Of a DNA stretch of 7,887 nt, positions 5,958-7,887 are shown piece after piece (position 1 is the first letter of the stretch; the number at the start of each line of letters is the position of its first letter). Made by a program: the position numbers and the translations under genes. Under the pieces are notes generated by a model. It was given only the letters and a program-made list of their open reading frames with translations. It was not told the origin of the DNA and searched no databases. The stretch spans positions 1,796,965 through 1,804,851 of the forward strand of contig CP070672.1 in assembly GCA_020351895.1 (NCBI GenBank), read 5' to 3'. Source of the stretch: Thermoplasmata archaeon (GTDB lineage Archaea; Thermoplasmatota; Thermoplasmata; GCA-020350865).

Positions 5958-7340
5958 ATGGCGGGAGATAATAGATATGTGGTCTTGATTGTCCATTGCG
6001 TCGATACCGAAGGCCCTCTGTATGAATCGATTGAGGCTAAATTTGAGCGTTTGTATGACCTATTTGGAATTAACGACGTGCTTCCGACCCAGGAAAATCT
6101 CCGGAAGCTAAAAAGAGGCGAGATAAATCTTGGAGGTATTGAAGAGGATGTCATGAAGATTTTGAACGGGCATCTCGCCAACTACAACGATACATGGGAT
6201 AAGATTGACAATATGCTTGATCGCGTTACGTCAGAGGACTTTCGTAATAAGCTATTGGATTCCTATGGACAGGGATGGGTGTACAACTGGCATTGCCTTG
6301 ATCACGTGGGCTACGAGTATAATCCGCGGAGAAGAGATATTGGATATCATAATATTTTTGATCACTATCGTAGCATATTAGACAACCAGAAGGATTGCAA
6401 AGATAAAATACACTGGCATTTTCATCCAATATCCGTTTACCGTGATGCGCACAGATGTGCCACGTCTTATGTAAATTCGAGTGAAGTGTATCAGATTCTG
6501 TGTAGGAAAATTATCGAAAGAAATTGGTTTCCTACGGTATTTCGAGCCGGTTTCCAAACTGAAAGGCCTGATAGTAACTGGTTCTTAGAGCAATGGATCC
6601 CGTTTGATATTTCAAATATGGCAATGGATGATAGCAGTGAGTTTGATAAGACTAGAGATTTTAGAAACGGACGCTCTGGTGACTGGCGATTGGCTCCTTC
6701 CGATTGGTCTATCTATCATCCGAGCCATGACTATTATCAAAAACAGGGAAATTGCCGGAGGTGGATTGCACGCGCTCTGAATGTTCTAAATCGTATTGCG
6801 AGTATAGATCAAAAAGAAATGGACAAAGCTTTCAAGAGAGCATCTGATGGTAATCCAACATTAGTCGGGATTGCGAGCCACGATTTTCGTGACTTGGGTA
6901 CTGAAGTAGATTTCATTAGGGACCTGATTGTAGAGTCAAAGCGGCGATATCCGGAGGTGAGTTTCAAATACTGTGAGGCCATTGAGGGTTTTAGAAGGGC
7001 CTTGTGGCCCGACCGCATCGTGGAAGAACCCCTGGAGCTGGAAGTTAAGTACTATGCGGAGACCAGTGAGGATGTTCCACATATTGAAGTCATAACAAAG
7101 AGAGGTGGGGTTTTTGGACCACAACCATTCTTAGCCATTGAAACATCGTCGCGGCGTTTTATCCATGACAATTTTGATTTTTCGCCAACGTTGGATAAAT
7201 GGTACTATGCATTTCATTCCGATACATTGCCGATTGAAGGCGTTGTTAGAGTTGGCATAGCGGCGAATGATTCATATGGGAATTTGTGCATAAAGAAGCT
7301 AGATCTTAAAGATAATCGGAAAAGCACAATTAAAATTTGA
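5958..7340 (+). CDS. Divergent polysaccharide deacetylase-like (NodB-type fold) protein
   Basis: A 460-residue protein with no signal peptide or membrane segment. Spaced motifs resemble the carbohydrate esterase family 4 / NodB set. VDTEG (15-19) could be motif 1, with D16 and E18 as in deacetylases that carry DxE in place of DD. HWHFHP (152-157) gives the H-x3-H-P metal motif. FRAGF (R196) could be motif 3, and ASHDF (H308) the late catalytic His. The distance between motifs 1 and 2 is much longer than in standard deacetylases because of an insert at about 25-140. A C-terminal part from about 345 looks like a separate beta-rich domain. If active, it would remove an acetyl or similar group from a sugar, perhaps in the cytosol on a precursor; a non-deacetylase role is possible. 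The ATG at 5958 follows GGGGTAAGGA closely and lies 25 bases after the sulfotransferase stop. The deacetylase reading rests on motifs only. Confidence 0.62.
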   Translation: MAGDNRYVVLIVHCVDTEGPLYESIEAKFERLYDLFGINDVLPTQENLRKLKRGEINLGGIEEDVMKILNGHLANYNDTWDKIDNMLDRVTSEDFRNKLLDSYGQGWVYNWHCLDHVGYEYNPRRRDIGYHNIFDHYRSILDNQKDCKDKIHWHFHPISVYRDAHRCATSYVNSSEVYQILCRKIIERNWFPTVFRAGFQTERPDSNWFLEQWIPFDISNMAMDDSSEFDKTRDFRNGRSGDWRLAPSDWSIYHPSHDYYQKQGNCRRWIARALNVLNRIASIDQKEMDKAFKRASDGNPTLVGIASHDFRDLGTEVDFIRDLIVESKRRYPEVSFKYCEAIEGFRRALWPDRIVEEPLELEVKYYAETSEDVPHIEVITKRGGVFGPQPFLAIETSSRRFIHDNFDFSPTLDKWYYAFHSDTLPIEGVVRVGIAANDSYGNLCIKKLDLKDNRKSTIKI

Positions 7341-7400
7341 TACCCATGCAGTTTAAAATGTCCTGCGATCTCTCCGTAGGCTGTTCTATCTCAAAAAGAA
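7341..7400. other. 60-base intergenic gap
   Basis: This is the longest gap between genes in the window. It contains a weak six-pair hairpin with a G-T pair (7362-7380) but no T-run after it, so no terminator is called. No clear -35/-10 pair is visible. The final AAAAAGAA before the ATG at 7401 is a poor ribosome site. The downstream gene is probably still in the operon. Confidence 0.4.
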
Positions 7401-7887
7401 ATGGATAAAATTAAGGTAGATAAAATTCCACTTTCTGTTCATTATCCAACCGATGGTAAAGCATTGCGATACCATGTCGATGATTTTATGACACATTGGA
7501 TACCGAGATTAGCAGAGGATCTTTGTTCACATGATTATATAACAATCGCCAAAGGTTATGTGAATGAGAGACTGCTTCGTTTATATCTGGAGCAGGCTCT
7601 TTATATAGAGCTTTTGGATGTCGGACGGGCATTGGTGAGAAGGCGCTCTCTACGAGAGGTGAATGGCATTCAGAAAACGCACGGGATCGGCTGCCCATCC
7701 GAGCTATATGATTTAGTGAGAAGGAATTGGCCTGATGATACCGTAGCGGTGAGAAAGGGAAGCAACAAAAGGATACGAAATCTATTACGGACGGCGAAAC
7801 ATTGGATCCGGAGGTTTATGGTTTTTTTATATGCGAGAACGAGGTCAATAGAACGCCCACGATTCAAAGCACCAATGGTGGCCGTAG
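7401..7887 (+). CDS. Hypothetical protein, 3' end outside window
   Basis: A frame starting at ATG 7401 stays open to the last base of the window, giving 162 residues without a stop. It begins MDKIKVDKIPLSVHY. An in-frame TAG at 7377 and no other start codon between fix the start. No signal peptide or membrane helix is evident. The visible part is helical and charged: WIPRLAED, RLLRLYLEQALYIELLDVG, then a strongly basic stretch NKRIRNLLRTAKHWIRR, ending in RPRFKAPMVAV. I do not recognise a catalytic motif. The end could lead into the strand that opens the conserved core of large surface-carbohydrate biosynthesis proteins found in similar loci, but this is a weak resemblance from memory. It lies 60 bases after the deacetylase-like gene on the same strand, so a role in the same glycan is inferred only from position. 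Confidence 0.72.
   Translation, partial: MDKIKVDKIPLSVHYPTDGKALRYHVDDFMTHWIPRLAEDLCSHDYITIAKGYVNERLLRLYLEQALYIELLDVGRALVRRRSLREVNGIQKTHGIGCPSELYDLVRRNWPDDTVAVRKGSNKRIRNLLRTAKHWIRRFMVFLYARTRSIERPRFKAPMVAV

Noticed and set aside
7362..7380. Hairpin as a transcription terminator after the deacetylase-like gene
   Set aside because: The stem is only six pairs with one G-T pair and no T-run follows.
6809..7405. 15-base direct repeat TCAAAAAGAAATGGA at 6809-6823 and 7391-7405
   Set aside because: One copy is in coding sequence and one spans the start of the last gene; it is A-rich, short and without other signs of duplication, so chance is likely.
7822..7828. Run of seven T as a terminator tail or frameshift site
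   Set aside because: It lies within the open 3' gene with no GC-rich stem before it, and the frame stays open on both sides.

Overview
The window is one unidirectional run of eight tightly packed genes on the + strand. The first is cut by the left edge and the last by the right edge. There is no tRNA, rRNA, mobile element, CRISPR array or convincing terminator. The gene content is that of a bacterial surface-glycan locus (O-antigen, capsule or similar). Base composition is moderately AT-rich by eye, and no gene stands out as recently imported. Nothing here fixes the taxon; a Gram-negative environmental bacterium is a reasonable guess and no more.

Layout: (1) bases 1-1389, the 3' part of a B12-binding radical SAM protein; (2) 1404-2108, a CMP-sugar (acylneuraminate-type) cytidylyltransferase; (3) 2114-2974, a HisF-like protein; (4) 2978-3679, a HisH-like glutamine amidotransferase; (5) 3672-4880, an N-acetyl sugar amidotransferase of the WbpG/PseA family; (6) 4916-5932, a PAPS-type sulfotransferase; (7) 5958-7340, a divergent polysaccharide-deacetylase-like protein; (8) 7401 to the window end, an open 5' gene fragment of unknown function. 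Gaps between the first five genes are 14, 5, 3 and -8 bases, then 35, 25 and 60 bases. This fits a single operon whose promoter lies left of the window.

The best supported system is the trio HisF-HisH-WbpG. In Pseudomonas aeruginosa and related glycan loci, HisH releases ammonia from glutamine, HisF conducts it, and the PP-loop amidotransferase uses it to turn an N-acetyl group on a sugar into an acetamidino group. A CMP-sugar synthetase directly upstream makes an amidinated nonulosonic acid (legionaminic or pseudaminic type) the leading hypothesis for the product. The synthase and earlier sugar-building genes are not in view. The radical SAM protein, sulfotransferase and deacetylase-like protein would add or remove further groups.

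The most notable detail is in the HisF-like protein. Two of the acidic residues used by true HisF cyclases are Glu instead of Asp (E130 and E177), while the residues of the ammonia gate and phosphate sites are kept. This suggests a protein retained as an ammonia conduit or ligand-binding scaffold rather than for histidine synthesis.
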